Shown here: in pieces, positions 25,883-45,403 of the stretch
Layout of the letters: each line of letters begins with the position of its first letter
Numbering within the stretch: position 1 is the stretch's first letter
Assembly (NCBI RefSeq): GCF_018138715.1
Contig: NZ_JAGSHX010000006.1
Location: 5,208,001-5,272,000, forward strand
Length of the DNA stretch: 64,000 bases
Direction: 5' to 3'
Origin: Streptomyces asiaticus
Lineage (GTDB): Bacteria; Actinomycetota; Actinomycetes; Streptomycetales; Streptomycetaceae
The notes under the pieces: model-generated
What the model was told of the DNA's origin: nothing
Database searches by the model: none
The model's input: the letters and a program-made list of their open reading frames with translations, nothing else
Translations under genes and position numbers: made by a program

Positions 25883-26446
25883 ATGGCGAGTCCTGACAAG
25901 GTCGCAGCCGTCGACGAGATGCGGGAGAAGTTCCGCAACTCCAACGCGGCGCTCGTAACCGCGTACACCGGTCTCACCGTCGCGCAGCTGAAGGAGCTGC
26001 GCCGTTCGCTCGGTGAGAACGCTCAGTACCGTGTGGTGAAGAACACGCTGACCAAGATCGCGGCCAACGAGGCCGGGATCAACCAGCTCGACGACCTGTT
26101 CGCGGGTTCGTCGGCCGTCGCCTTCGTGACCGGTGACCCGGTCGAGGCGGCGAAGGGTCTCCGTGACTTCGCCAAGGACAACCCCGCTCTCGTGATCAAG
26201 GGCGGTGTCCTTGACGGCAAGGCGCTGTCCGCCGACGAGATCAAGAAGCTCGCGGACCTCGAGTCCCGTGAGGTGCTGCTCGCCAAGCTGGCGGGTGCGA
26301 TGAAGGCCAAGCAGTCCCAGGCTGCCGCGCTCTTCCAGGCCCCGCTGTCGAAGTTCGTCCGGACCGCCGAGGCGCTCCGGCAGAAGCAGGCCGAGCAGGG
26401 CGGTGCCGACACCCCGGCTCCCGCCGAGGCCGAGGCCGCCGAGTAA
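25883..26446 (+). CDS. rplJ: 50S ribosomal protein L10
   Basis: The 187-residue protein binds 23S rRNA with its N-terminal domain ([31 protein letters not shown]) and the L12 dimers with its C-terminal helix, followed by an Ala/Glu-rich tail ([11 protein letters not shown]). The ATG at 25883 has GGAAGGAGG directly upstream; in-frame codons further back are inside the leader. L10 presumably represses its own leader. Confidence 0.97.
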   Translation: MASPDKVAAVDEMREKFRNSNAALVTAYTGLTVAQLKELRRSLGENAQYRVVKNTLTKIAANEAGINQLDDLFAGSSAVAFVTGDPVEAAKGLRDFAKDNPALVIKGGVLDGKALSADEIKKLADLESREVLLAKLAGAMKAKQSQAAALFQAPLSKFVRTAEALRQKQAEQGGADTPAPAEAEAAE

Positions 26447-26530
26447 TCAGGCCCCGGTCGCAGCGGGCCCGGAAGCCCGCCGACATGTACATCCGGCACC
26501 ACCTGCCGAATTAGTGGAAGGACCGCCACC

Positions 26531-26920
26531 ATGGCGAAGCTCAGCCAGGACGACCTGCTCGCGCAGTTCGAGGAAATGACCCTCATCGAGCTCTCCGAGT
26601 TCGTGAAGGCCTTCGAGGAGAAGTTCGACGTCACCGCCGCCGCCCCGGCCGCCGTGGTCGCCGCCGCCCCGGGTGCCCCGGGCGCCGCTGCCCCGGCCGA
26701 GGAGGAGAAGGACGAGTTCGACGTCATCCTCACCGGCGCCGGCGACAAGAAGATCCAGGTCATCAAGGTCGTGCGTGAGCTGACCTCCCTGGGTCTGAAG
26801 GAGGCCAAGGACCTCGTCGACGGCACCCCGAAGCCGGTCCTCGAGAAGGTCAACAAGGAGCAGGCCGACAAGGCCGCCGAGTCCCTCAAGGGCGCCGGCG
26901 CCTCCGTCGAGGTCAAGTGA
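26531..26920 (+). CDS. rplL: 50S ribosomal protein L7/L12
   Basis: The 129-residue protein has the dimerising N-terminal helices ([29 protein letters not shown]), an Ala/Pro/Gly hinge (about 40-58) and the factor-binding C-terminal domain ([23 protein letters not shown]... [12 protein letters not shown]). It is the multi-copy stalk protein that recruits EF-Tu and EF-G. The ribosome-binding site is GGAAGGA. A terminator follows. Confidence 0.98.
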   Translation: MAKLSQDDLLAQFEEMTLIELSEFVKAFEEKFDVTAAAPAAVVAAAPGAPGAAAPAEEEKDEFDVILTGAGDKKIQVIKVVRELTSLGLKEAKDLVDGTPKPVLEKVNKEQADKAAESLKGAGASVEVK

Positions 26921-27000
26921 CCCCTCGAGGTCGGATGACCTCGCGGCCCGCCGCCACACGCCCGTAGGACGTCCGGCGGCGCGGCCCGGTTCCACGCCAG

Positions 27001-27032
27001 GGGCGATCACCCGTTCGGGTGGTCGCCCTTCG
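27001..27032 (+). terminator. Terminator after rplL
   Basis: GGGCGATCACCC-GTTC-GGGTGGTCGCCC (one G-T pair), followed by TTC. A less regular inverted repeat (CCGCCG/CGGCGG, 26949-26981) lies upstream of it. Confidence 0.75.
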
Positions 27033-27337
27033 GCGTTCCCGTGACGGTTACATTGCCTTATGGGCTTGTGGAGGTAGGGTGATCTTCGTTGCCCGTCGCC
27101 ACGCCCTGTGACGATCTCGCCGGAGTGGGGGGCCTTGACGAACGGCACGCAGCGCGCAATTCTCAGGACGCGACGTCACACCGATCCGAAAGTCCGAGGC
27201 ATGGATCGTCGGCGAAGCGGGCAGTATCGATATGCGCATCGACAGCGCGGGCTGCCGACAGGGCGTGAGAAGACAACGAGGGGCGCGCCCCTCACCGGAG
27301 GGAGAGATTGGCACTGCCGGTCTCAGAAACTCGGCGC
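27033..27337. other. rplL-rpoB intergenic region
   Basis: No gene-like frame is seen. Promoter-like pairs include TTGCCT (27054-27059) with TAGGGT (27075-27080), 15 nt apart, and TTGACG (27135-27140) with CAATTC (27157-27162), 16 nt apart. Both are weaker than the pair closer to rpoB, and either may give a longer rpoB transcript. Confidence 0.4.
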
Positions 27338-27366
27338 TGGACATCAGTGTGCCAAGTGGCTACACT
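27338..27366 (+). promoter_or_regulatory. Main rpoBC promoter
   Basis: TGGACA (27338-27343) and TACACT (27361-27366) with a 17-nt spacer match the HrdB consensus closely. Transcription would start near 27373, leaving a leader of about 155 nt before the TTG start. Confidence 0.75.
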
Positions 27367-27527
27367 GACCCTTTGCGCTGCCTGTTAGCTGCTCCCTGCC
27401 CGTCACCAGGGGCATACCCACCTTCGAGCACTACTGATGAAAAGGCCCTGACCAGGGATTTCATCCATGGGCTCTCGGTGGGACCGGTACGCGCGTAGTG
27501 AGTCCGAGCCCTCGGAAGGACCCCCTC

Positions 27528-31010
<3,483 letters not shown>

Positions 31011-31108
31011 CGGGTCTGGCCGGGGCGGTACGTACGCTCAGCCCCGGCCTCTCCCCGGACCCCCAGTCAGACCCGAAGACACGACCCTGAAAGAGGGATT
31101 GACGACAA

Positions 31109-35008
<3,900 letters not shown>

Positions 35009-35034
35009 GTCCGCGGACGGCTGGTATACGTTCA

Positions 35035-35070
35035 CAGGGCGGTCACCCCATGGCGGGGGTGGCCGCCCTG
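35035..35070 (+). terminator. Terminator of rpoBC
   Basis: CAGGGCGGTCACCCC pairs with GGGGTGGCCGCCCTG around a short loop (ATGGCG). Confidence 0.75.
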
Positions 35071-35114
35071 CGGCTATGCTCCGGGTTGGTGTGTCCAGCG
35101 CGTGTGCATTTGTT

Positions 35115-35143
35115 TTGACCGGAGCCGATGCTATAGGTACGCT
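35115..35143 (+). promoter_or_regulatory. Promoter of the str operon (rpsL)
   Basis: TTGACC (35115-35120) and TACGCT (35138-35143), spacer 17 nt, give a near-consensus vegetative promoter. The start would be near 35150, leaving a leader of about 190 nt. Confidence 0.7.
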
Positions 35144-35248
35144 CTGACCTTGTGCCTGGGGTGTCCCTGGGCTCCTGTGCGCGCTTCCAGACCGCTCGGG
35201 GGCCCGAGGTGTCGACACCAACAATCTGCACTCTCTGACTTTCGCAGA

Positions 35249-35287
35249 GGGCTGCGGTGCGCGACACACCCGACCGCGTGGGTCGGA
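35249..35287 (+). promoter_or_regulatory. Leader element shared with rpsJ (rpsL copy)
   Basis: The rpsL leader contains AGGGCTGCG followed by CGACACACCCGACCGCGTGG and GTCGG. Almost the same block occurs in the rpsJ leader (45614-45645). The 3' part folds as CCGACC-GCGTG-GGTCGG. It lies about 50 nt before the rpsL start. Confidence 0.6.
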
Positions 35288-35338
35288 GAAACTCCAGGTT
35301 AGCTTTACCGAGACTGGCACACAGAAACCGGAGAAACG

Positions 35339-35710
35339 GTGCCTACGATCCAGCAGCTGGTCCGCAAGGGCCGCCAGGACAAGGTCGAGAAGAACAAGAC
35401 CCCCGCCCTCGCGGGGTCGCCGCAGCGCCGTGGTACATGCACCCGCGTGTTCACCACGACGCCGAAGAAGCCGAACTCGGCGCTCCGCAAGGTCGCGCGT
35501 GTCCGGCTGAGCAGTGGGATCGAGGTCACCGCCTACGTCCCCGGTGAGGGGCACAACTTGCAGGAGCACTCCATCGTGCTCGTGCGTGGCGGTCGTGTGA
35601 AGGACCTGCCGGGTGTTCGTTACAAGATCATCCGCGGCTCCCTCGACACGCAGGGCGTCAAGAACCGCAAGCAGGCTCGCAGCCGCTACGGCGCCAAGAA
35701 GGAGAAGTAA
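35339..35710 (+). CDS. rpsL: 30S ribosomal protein S12
   Basis: The 123-residue decoding-centre protein has [19 protein letters not shown], with Lys43 present, and [12 protein letters not shown], with Lys88 present; both are wild-type positions for streptomycin sensitivity. GTG start with GGAGAAACG upstream. First gene of the str operon; rpsG begins 2 nt after its stop. Confidence 0.98.
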   Translation: MPTIQQLVRKGRQDKVEKNKTPALAGSPQRRGTCTRVFTTTPKKPNSALRKVARVRLSSGIEVTAYVPGEGHNLQEHSIVLVRGGRVKDLPGVRYKIIRGSLDTQGVKNRKQARSRYGAKKEK

Positions 35711-35712
35711 GA

Positions 35713-36183
35713 ATGCCTCGTAAGGGTCCCGCCCCGAAGCGCCCGGTCATCATCGACCCGGTCTACAACTCTCCTCTGGTGACGTCCCTCATCAACAAGG
35801 TCCTGCTGAACGGCAAGCGCTCCACTGCCGAGCGCATTGTCTACGGCGCCATGGAGGGCCTGCGCGAGAAGTCCGGCAACGACCCGGTCATCACCCTCAA
35901 GCGCGCGCTGGAGAACGTCAAGCCGACCCTCGAGGTCCGCTCCCGCCGTGTCGGTGGCGCCACCTACCAGGTGCCGGTCGAGGTCCGTCCCGGTCGCTCC
36001 TCCACCCTCGCGCTGCGCTGGCTGGTGGGCTACTCCCGCGCCCGTCGTGAGAAGACCATGACCGAGCGCCTGATGAACGAGCTGCTGGACGCCAGCAATG
36101 GTCTGGGCGCCTCCGTCAAGCGTCGCGAGGACACCCACAAGATGGCCGAGTCCAACAAGGCCTTCGCGCACTACCGCTGGTAG
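35713..36183 (+). CDS. rpsG: 30S ribosomal protein S7
   Basis: The 156-residue S7 nucleates assembly of the 30S head and contacts the E-site tRNA. It begins [31 protein letters not shown] and contains the [18 protein letters not shown] hairpin. The site GGAGAAGTAAGA overlaps the rpsL stop, so translation is coupled. fusA follows after 38 nt. Confidence 0.98.
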   Translation: MPRKGPAPKRPVIIDPVYNSPLVTSLINKVLLNGKRSTAERIVYGAMEGLREKSGNDPVITLKRALENVKPTLEVRSRRVGGATYQVPVEVRPGRSSTLALRWLVGYSRARREKTMTERLMNELLDASNGLGASVKRREDTHKMAESNKAFAHYRW

Positions 36184-36221
36184 TCGCTACCCCATCGAGA
36201 ACCGAGAGAAGACTGAGCCAT

Positions 36222-38342
<2,121 letters not shown>

Positions 38343-38567
38343 GGCGGGTTCATCCGCATTTCTCACCCTTTAGGCTGGAAGCACAAGGCATCGGGGTATT
38401 CCGTTGTGGAGCGCGTTCACCGCGTTCCATGACGGGCCCCGGCCGCCGGCCCCCATACGAATACGGCGAAGGGCATCCCCCTCGGGGTCCTGGCCGGTTC
38501 GGTAAGACCACCTGAACCCATCCGCAAAGTGTGGATGCGTACAGAACCACTCCACAGGAGGACCCCA

Positions 38568-39761
<1,194 letters not shown>

Positions 39762-39780
39762 CCTGACGCTCCCCGGAGCA

Positions 39781-39818
39781 AAGAGCCCCATTCGCCTTTG
39801 GCGGGTGGGGCTCTTTCG
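39781..39818 (+). terminator. Terminator of the str operon
   Basis: AAGAGCCCCATTCGCC-TTTG-GCGGGTGGGGCTCTTT, nearly fully paired and with a T-rich end. It ends the str operon. Confidence 0.9.
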
Positions 39819-39874
39819 TATGTGGGTACCCGGCCGTCCACATCGAAGCCGCGTTCGACTTCGGGAGCGAACAG

Positions 39875-40462
39875 ATGATGACAAATGGCAAGATCGCGGT
39901 CGCGGTCGTGGGGGGCTACCTCCTCGGGCGTACCAAGAAGGCGAAACTCGCCGTCGGGCTGGGCATGTTGCTGGCCGGTAAGAAGATCACGCTGGATCCG
40001 CAGCAGCTGAAGAAGTCCCTCGCCGAGGCGCCGCTGCTGAGCGGCCTCAACTCGGAGGTGCGCAAGGAGCTGGTCGACGCCACCCGGCAGGCCGCGACCA
40101 AGGCCGTCTCCGGCCGGGTGAGCGGCCTCGCCGACTCGCTGCACGAGCGCACGGCGCTGCTGCGCGGCGAAGGCGGGGACGAGGACGAGGACGAGAAGGC
40201 CGACGCCGAGGACGAGCGGGACCGGGGCGAGGACGAGGAGCCCGCCGAGGGGCCGGAGGGCGAGGCGGAACCCGAGCCGAAGCGGAAACCGAAGCCGTCG
40301 AGGCCGCCGCGCAAGGCGGCGGCCAAGGCCCCGGCCCGCCCGGCGAAGAAGACCGCCGCGTCCGGTTCCGGTACGGCGAAGAAGGCCGCGGCCAAGAAGA
40401 CCACGGCGAAGAAGGCCGCCGCGAAGAAGACCGCCAGGACCGCGGGGGGCCGCAATGGCTGA
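39875..40462 (+). CDS. Small protein with histone-H1-like basic tail (GvpY-like?)
   Basis: The 195-residue protein has an N-terminal hydrophobic/glycine-rich helix (about 6-35, [28 protein letters not shown]), a middle helical part ([22 protein letters not shown]), an acidic stretch (100-130) and a Lys/Ala/Pro-rich tail resembling histone H1 (repeats of AKKAAAKKT). I recall similar proteins in Streptomyces gas-vesicle clusters, annotated as GvpY or misannotated as DNA primase; no gvpA lies near. GGGAGCGA precedes the double ATG. It overlaps the next gene by 8 nt and sits just after tuf. The basic tail may bind nucleic acid or the partner's acidic tail. Confidence 0.65.
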   Translation: MMTNGKIAVAVVGGYLLGRTKKAKLAVGLGMLLAGKKITLDPQQLKKSLAEAPLLSGLNSEVRKELVDATRQAATKAVSGRVSGLADSLHERTALLRGEGGDEDEDEKADAEDERDRGEDEEPAEGPEGEAEPEPKRKPKPSRPPRKAAAKAPARPAKKTAASGSGTAKKAAAKKTTAKKAAAKKTARTAGGRNG

Positions 40463-41561
40463 CACGCTCGGCAAGCTCAAGGACGACATCGTCAAGAACC
40501 CGGCCACCGACCGTCTGAAGGACGAGCTGCGCGACTATCTCCAGGCACGGGCGACCCATGCGATCTCCGGCCTCGGCTCGGGCCTCGCCAAGGGCGCGCA
40601 GTCCCTCTCCGAGGGCAGGTCTCCGGGGCAGGCCCTGATGAAGGCCGGTACGTCCCGGCTGAAGGACTCGCTCAAGGACTCGCTGAAGGAGAAGGTCAAA
40701 GGGGTCTTCGGCAAGGGTGGCAAGGGCAAGAGCGGGGGCGGCAAGTCCAAGAGCGTGACGGTCGTCGAGGACATCGACGTGGGGGTGCCGGTCCGCGAGG
40801 CGTACAACCAGTGGACCCAGTTCCAGGAGTTCAGCACCTTCGCCAAGGGGGTCGTCAGCGTCGAGAAGGCCGACGACACCAGCAGCAACTGGAAGGTGAA
40901 GGTCGCCAAGTCCACCCGCAGCTGGAAGGCCAACGTCACCGAGCAGGTGGCCGACGAGCGGATCAGCTGGACCACGGAGGGGGCGAAGGGCACCGTCAAG
41001 GGCGTCGTCACCTTTCACCCGCTCGGGGACAACCTCACCCGGGTGCTGCTGGTTCTCGAGTACTTCCCCAAGGGGCTCTTCGAGAAGACCGGCAACATCT
41101 GGCGGGCCCAGGGCCGACGGGCCCGGCTCGATCTGAAGCTCTACCGGAAGTTCATCATGATGCGCGGCGAGGCCACGGACGGCTGGCGCGGCGAGATCCG
41201 GGACGGCGAGGTGGTGCAGGACCACGAGACGGCCGTGGAGGAGGAAGAGCGCGAGCAGGCCGACGAGACCGGTGAGGCCGGCGAGACCGGCGAGGGCGAG
41301 GAGACCGGGGGAGACGCCGATGAGCCGGACGAGGCGGCCGAGGCTGAGGATGAGTACGAGGAGGAGCCCGAAGGCGCCGAGCCCGAGGAGTACGACGAGG
41401 AGTACGAGGAGGAGCCGGAGGCCGCCGGGGAGCCGGACGAGGCCGAAGAGCCGGAGGAGCCGGAGGAGCCGGAGGACGCCGAGGACGCCGAGGCGTATGA
41501 GGAGCCCGAAGAGGAACTCGAGGAGGAATCCGGCCGCCGCCCCGCCGCGGCCCGCCGCTGA
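40455..41561 (+). CDS. SRPBCC (START-like) protein with long acidic tail (GvpZ-like?)
   Basis: The 368-residue protein has an N-terminal helical region like that of GvpZ-type proteins (KLKDDIVKNPATDRLKDELRDYL), a Gly/Lys-rich linker, and a polyketide-cyclase/START-like domain (about 95-240; VVEDIDVGVPVREAYNQWTQFQEFSTFAKGV, RISWTTEGAKGTVKGVVTFHPLGDNLTRV, FEKTGNIWRAQGRRARLDLK). It ends in about 110 residues that are mostly Glu/Asp/Pro. It begins 8 nt before the end of the preceding gene, which has a strongly basic tail, so the two are likely to form a complex. Ligand unknown. Confidence 0.7.
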   Translation: MADTLGKLKDDIVKNPATDRLKDELRDYLQARATHAISGLGSGLAKGAQSLSEGRSPGQALMKAGTSRLKDSLKDSLKEKVKGVFGKGGKGKSGGGKSKSVTVVEDIDVGVPVREAYNQWTQFQEFSTFAKGVVSVEKADDTSSNWKVKVAKSTRSWKANVTEQVADERISWTTEGAKGTVKGVVTFHPLGDNLTRVLLVLEYFPKGLFEKTGNIWRAQGRRARLDLKLYRKFIMMRGEATDGWRGEIRDGEVVQDHETAVEEEEREQADETGEAGETGEGEETGGDADEPDEAAEAEDEYEEEPEGAEPEEYDEEYEEEPEAAGEPDEAEEPEEPEEPEDAEDAEAYEEPEEELEEESGRRPAAARR

Positions 41562-41587
41562 GCACCCCCGGCGACCGCCGGACATGA

Positions 41588-41627
41588 CGGGGCCCCACCC
41601 GGACGCAAGACGCGGGGTGGGGCCCCG
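41588..41627 (+). terminator. Terminator after the SRPBCC gene
   Basis: CGGGGCCCCACCC pairs with GGGTGGGGCCCCG around a 14-nt loop. The rest of the gap to 41844 holds nothing recognisable. Confidence 0.85.
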
Positions 41628-41844
41628 GCCATGCCGCACGAAGGAGGCCATGGCCGCACGGGGATCGCGAAGGCCGCACGCGGAGTCGGGCAGGCGGCCG
41701 ACTCGGGGATCCGGACGGAACGCGGCCCGGGGACGTCGCCGGGGCGCCGCGCGGCGATGGGGCCGGACACACGCTGGGGGCGCGCCCCGGACGACGTGCG
41801 CCGGGTGATGCCCCGGCGCGCCGGCCCGCGGACGCGGACCGGGG

Positions 41845-44046
41845 CTACGCCCGCGAGGTTGGGCGGGGGCGCCAGATCCAGGGGGTGGCGTCGGGGGACA
41901 GGCCCACCACGCAGACGCCCTGGTGGCCGTCGTCCGCCAGGAGTGCCGGGGCGCCGACCGGAGTCAGATGGCCGGGGGAGCGCAGCGGTTTGGCGTCCGG
42001 GCCGGTGCCGTACTGGACCTGGACCTCCCCGCCCAGGTCGCGGCCGACCAGCAGCAGCGTCTTCGCCTCGCGGCGGCCGGACGGTTCGGCCACGGTGTGG
42101 GCGGCGATCGCCCCGTAGCCCTCGAAGTGCCGCACCGTGAGGGAGGTTTCGCCGTGGACGGTGGGCACGGTGGCCGTGGGGGTGCGGTAGATCAGCTCGA
42201 GCGTGCCGTCGGGGGCCACCGCGGCGCCCAGCTGATCGCCGCCGGGGCGCGGCAGACCGGACGGCGGGCGCAGGGCGACCGGGCCGCCGGCCCACTCCTG
42301 GGCCCAGTGGTGGACGGTGTCGCGGCCGGGGGCGAGGACATGGACCTGTCCCTCGGCGTCCAGCAGCGCGGTCAGCCCGTCCTGGATCTCGGCGCCGCCG
42401 AGCCGCTGCCAGGGACCCCAGTGGCCCTTCGCGTCCCGTACTCGGGTGGCCAGGCCCTTGTCCGCGGTCCGTACGAAGAGGTGCACCCGGCCGTCCGGGG
42501 TGGCGACCGCCGCCGGGCAGCCGACCCGGCGGCCGTGCTCGGGGTCGGTCTCGGGGGTGCCGAGGCCGGTCCAGGCGCGGAACGGGCCGTCCGGGCGGCG
42601 CTGCTCCAGCACCACGATCTCGCGCAGGTCGCCCGCGCCCTGCCCCGCCAGCGCCGCGAACCGCAGCGCGAACAGCACCTGCCGCCCCGCGCTGTCCCGC
42701 ACCGCGGCGAGTGCCGGGGCGAGCGGTCCGCCGCCGAGCCCCTGCGGCGCCCCGAACCGTCCGCTGCCGGGCCCGGTCTCGCGCCACCGCACGGCCTGGG
42801 TGCCGAGCACGCCGTACGCCACGAGCCGCCCCTGGGCGTCCGTGGTGGGCGCGGGCAGCGAGGCGGGGTAGCGGTAGTGGGTGGAGCGGATCCAGCCCTT
42901 GCGGTTCCGCAGCGGGCGCACCCCGCCCTGGCTGTAGTCGCCGCAGCCGGCCGCGTTGCCGCAGTCCCAGTCCGGCGCACCGCCGTAGGACTTGATGGCC
43001 CGGGCCTTCTGGGCGAGCACCGCGGGCGGCAGATTGTGCGGCCAGCGCTGGTTGTAGTAGCCGCGGAACGCGGTGGTGGTGAAGCGCGGGGCGTGCTTGT
43101 CCCGCTGGGTGGCGGCGGCCACCCACTGGGCGATCGCCTTCCAGGTGAACAGCGCGACCGGGGTGTGGTCGCGGTGGTCCGAGCAGCCCGGCTGATCGTT
43201 GTCCTTGGGGTGCAGGACGTCGTGCACCTGGAAGTCGGGGTCCGGGTCCAGCGTGTGGATCAGCGTGGGCCGATAGCGGTCCATGATCCCGGCGAGCACG
43301 TCGACCAGCGTCTGATGGCCGTACGAGCTGGGGTGCGCCACGGGGGAGTCGGTGGCCAGGAGGGTGCGCATCACGGTGCCCGGGGTGTTCCACAGCGCCG
43401 GGATCCGTACGCCGCCGTCCGACAGCATCGCGAGGTTGAGGAAGATCAGCCGGGCGCTGCGGGCGCCGTTGGCGAGGGTGTTGGTCTCCGCCGTGACCCC
43501 GCCGGGAAGCCGCAGCACCGACCGCTGCCAGGGCGCGAACTGGTTCAGACCCATCATCTGCGCGTACGCCTGCCGCAGCCCCTGGTGGCGGGAGGCGGAG
43601 TACGCGGCCTTGTCGGCGTGCGGGATCGGCGTCCCGGCCTGATGGTTGATCCCCCGGGCCTCACCGGCCGTGACGTACACGCACACCACCGGGACGCCGG
43701 AGCGCAGCACATGCTCGGCGTCCGGGTTCATGAAGTACAGATCGTCGTCGGGGTGCGCCATGATCTGCAACAGCAGCGCCCGCTTGTCGCCCACCGCCGA
43801 GGTGAACGGCTCCGCCGCCCCGGGCTCACTGGCCCGCGCGGGCTCCGCTGCCGCGCCGCGCGCATGTCCGGCGCCGCATCCGGCGATCCCGGTGATCCCG
43901 GCGACCCCCACGGCTCCCCCGGCGGTGAGCGCCGCCAGCGCGGCGAGCGTCTGCCTGCGGGTGGTCCGCGCCCCCCGCGATGTCCATCGACTGTTCAATT
44001 TGGTGACCCTGTCACTTCGGCAGCGCGTAGTCTCCGGCTGCTCCAA
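41845..44046 (-). CDS. Secreted PIG-L (LmbE-like) deacetylase with C-terminal propeller-like repeats
   Basis: The 733-residue protein carries a signal with a twin-arginine motif (TTRRQTLAAL) and a possible lipobox IAGC (Cys57). The catalytic PIG-L domain (about 88-330) has the zinc motif AHPDDD (97-102) and a later DHRDH. The second half consists of beta-rich segments resembling a sialidase/PLL-like propeller (LHLFVRTADKGL, VLAPGRDTVHHWAQEW, LELIYRTPT). It probably deacetylates an extracellular N-acetyl sugar conjugate. The TTG at 44046 has a weak site; a downstream TTG at 43998 is an alternative. Confidence 0.82.
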   Translation of the reverse strand: MEQPETTRCRSDRVTKLNSRWTSRGARTTRRQTLAALAALTAGGAVGVAGITGIAGCGAGHARGAAAEPARASEPGAAEPFTSAVGDKRALLLQIMAHPDDDLYFMNPDAEHVLRSGVPVVCVYVTAGEARGINHQAGTPIPHADKAAYSASRHQGLRQAYAQMMGLNQFAPWQRSVLRLPGGVTAETNTLANGARSARLIFLNLAMLSDGGVRIPALWNTPGTVMRTLLATDSPVAHPSSYGHQTLVDVLAGIMDRYRPTLIHTLDPDPDFQVHDVLHPKDNDQPGCSDHRDHTPVALFTWKAIAQWVAAATQRDKHAPRFTTTAFRGYYNQRWPHNLPPAVLAQKARAIKSYGGAPDWDCGNAAGCGDYSQGGVRPLRNRKGWIRSTHYRYPASLPAPTTDAQGRLVAYGVLGTQAVRWRETGPGSGRFGAPQGLGGGPLAPALAAVRDSAGRQVLFALRFAALAGQGAGDLREIVVLEQRRPDGPFRAWTGLGTPETDPEHGRRVGCPAAVATPDGRVHLFVRTADKGLATRVRDAKGHWGPWQRLGGAEIQDGLTALLDAEGQVHVLAPGRDTVHHWAQEWAGGPVALRPPSGLPRPGGDQLGAAVAPDGTLELIYRTPTATVPTVHGETSLTVRHFEGYGAIAAHTVAEPSGRREAKTLLLVGRDLGGEVQVQYGTGPDAKPLRSPGHLTPVGAPALLADDGHQGVCVVGLSPDATPWIWRPRPTSRA

Positions 44047-44265
44047 GTGAAGAGACGGTCGATGATCTTGACAGGTTGTCCGGTGGCCGGGAGGTGTCGG
44101 TCACAGATCGGACACATCGTCACCACGGGGCCGACGCATACCGCCGGGGGCCGACCCCTCCGCCGCGATGATCATCGCCAGCCCCTTGCCGAGGTCGCCG
44201 CCCGCGCCCTCCTTGCCAAGGCGGTGGCGCGGTGCGGGTTTCGTCTCGGCCCGGCGTGCCGAACC

Positions 44266-45078
44266 TCACGGGACCGCCGGGCCCCCGATGTACCTGCCCT
44301 TCGCGCTGTAGGGCCACTCGTTCGCGACACAGCCCTTGAGCCCGTATATCTGCTGCATCATCACCGGCGCCCGTTTGCCCTTCCCGGGGCAGGTCTCGTG
44401 GCCGTGGCCGATGCGGTGGCCGACCTCGTGGTTGACGATCAGTGCCCGGTAGCCGCTGATGGGGCCGGAGAACTCCGGTGAGCCGGTGTTCCAGCGTTTG
44501 AGGTTGACCATGATCTGGGAGCCGGCGTCGCAGTTGACCTCGCCATGGGTGTCCAGGCCCACGGCGCCGCAGATCTCGTCGACCGTGTCCGGGGTGGCGA
44601 TCTTCACCTCGAAGTCGGAGGGGCCGTCGGCGACCGGCTGGAAGGAGTGCTCGCCGTCGTTGGTCCAGCCGCGCTTGTCGGCGAGGATCGCCGAGATCTC
44701 GGCCGCGGCCCGCTTCGCGTCGACGCCGGTGCCCTTCTCCACCATGACCTTGAACCGCCGCGGATCGCTTCCCTTGCCGATCACCGCGCCGGAGGACCTC
44801 GCGGTGACGAACTCGCCGGTCGCGGTGGTGGGGGAGCCGGGGCGAGGTCTGGAGGTGGCCGAGATGGCGTCGGGCGGCAGGGCTGCCGGGGCCGTGGCGC
44901 GGGCCGCGCCCTTGCCGCCGCCGTCGGCGTCGCGTAACGCGAACACGACCCCGGCGATCAGGGCCGCACCGGCGGCCAGTGCCACCGCCACGTTCCGGGG
45001 GCGGGCGCTCCGGGTGGTGCGCCCCCGTCGTCTCGGTGGTGAGGTGGACGGGCCGGGGGCCTGCGCGGTGGAGGTCAT
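44266..45078 (-). CDS. DUF3152 zincin-like membrane-anchored protein
   Basis: The 270-residue protein has a Pro/Arg-rich cytoplasmic start, a hydrophobic anchor (about 32-50) and an extracytoplasmic DUF3152 domain with an extended zinc motif HEVGHRIGHGHETCP (HExxHxxGxxH type). A nearby Cys pair likely forms disulfides. It may be a peptidase; no substrate is known. The start at 45078 follows TGGAAGCG; the in-frame ATG at 45129 is an alternative. It is upstream of the PIG-L gene on the same strand, with a 219-nt gap holding no recognisable signal. Confidence 0.8.
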   Translation of the reverse strand: MTSTAQAPGPSTSPPRRRGRTTRSARPRNVAVALAAGAALIAGVVFALRDADGGGKGAARATAPAALPPDAISATSRPRPGSPTTATGEFVTARSSGAVIGKGSDPRRFKVMVEKGTGVDAKRAAAEISAILADKRGWTNDGEHSFQPVADGPSDFEVKIATPDTVDEICGAVGLDTHGEVNCDAGSQIMVNLKRWNTGSPEFSGPISGYRALIVNHEVGHRIGHGHETCPGKGKRAPVMMQQIYGLKGCVANEWPYSAKGRYIGGPAVP

Positions 45079-45331
45079 GGGGGCGCTTCCAGGAGGTGTC
45101 GGCGGGGCGGGTGAATCGGCCGCGTGCATGCCGCGTGCGCATGCCGGTGCCCCGGAGTGCGAGTGTGTCGTGTGTTCCCCTGGGGACAGACGTGTGGGGA
45201 GGGTGACCGGTTGGGGGCGCGTGCCCTGCTGTGCGCCGGGTCACATGGGGTGACGTCCCGGATCTCGCACTCGCACGTGACGCACGTCACACTGTGCCCC
45301 GGCCTCCGGTGCGTGCCGATGCGCGCCAAGT

Positions 45332-45403
45332 TTGAAGTGCGCCCCGCGAGGGGTACGCTTCCGGGCCCCTGATTGGCGTCCGGAGCAGCCGCTATGGCAC
45401 ACT
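45332..45403 (+). promoter_or_regulatory. Two candidate promoters of the S10 operon (rpsJ)
   Basis: P1: TTGAAG (45332-45337) with TACGCT (45354-45359), spacer 16 nt. P2: TTGGCG (45373-45378) with CACACT (45398-45403), spacer 19 nt. Both point at rpsJ and leave a leader of about 310-350 nt. The sequence between the DUF3152 start and 45331 shows no gene. Confidence 0.55.

Noticed and set aside
27498..27527. GTG at 27498 as the rpoB start
   Set aside because: No ribosome-binding site is present, while the TTG at 27528 has GGAAGGA at 7 nt and gives the usual Streptomyces residue numbering.
35339..35710. Streptomycin-resistance substitutions in S12
   Set aside because: Lys43 and Lys88 are both wild type.
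45124..45372. Small plus-strand frame between the DUF3152 gene and rpsJ
   Set aside because: Cysteine/arginine-rich, no ribosome-binding site, and it overlaps the mapped promoter candidates.
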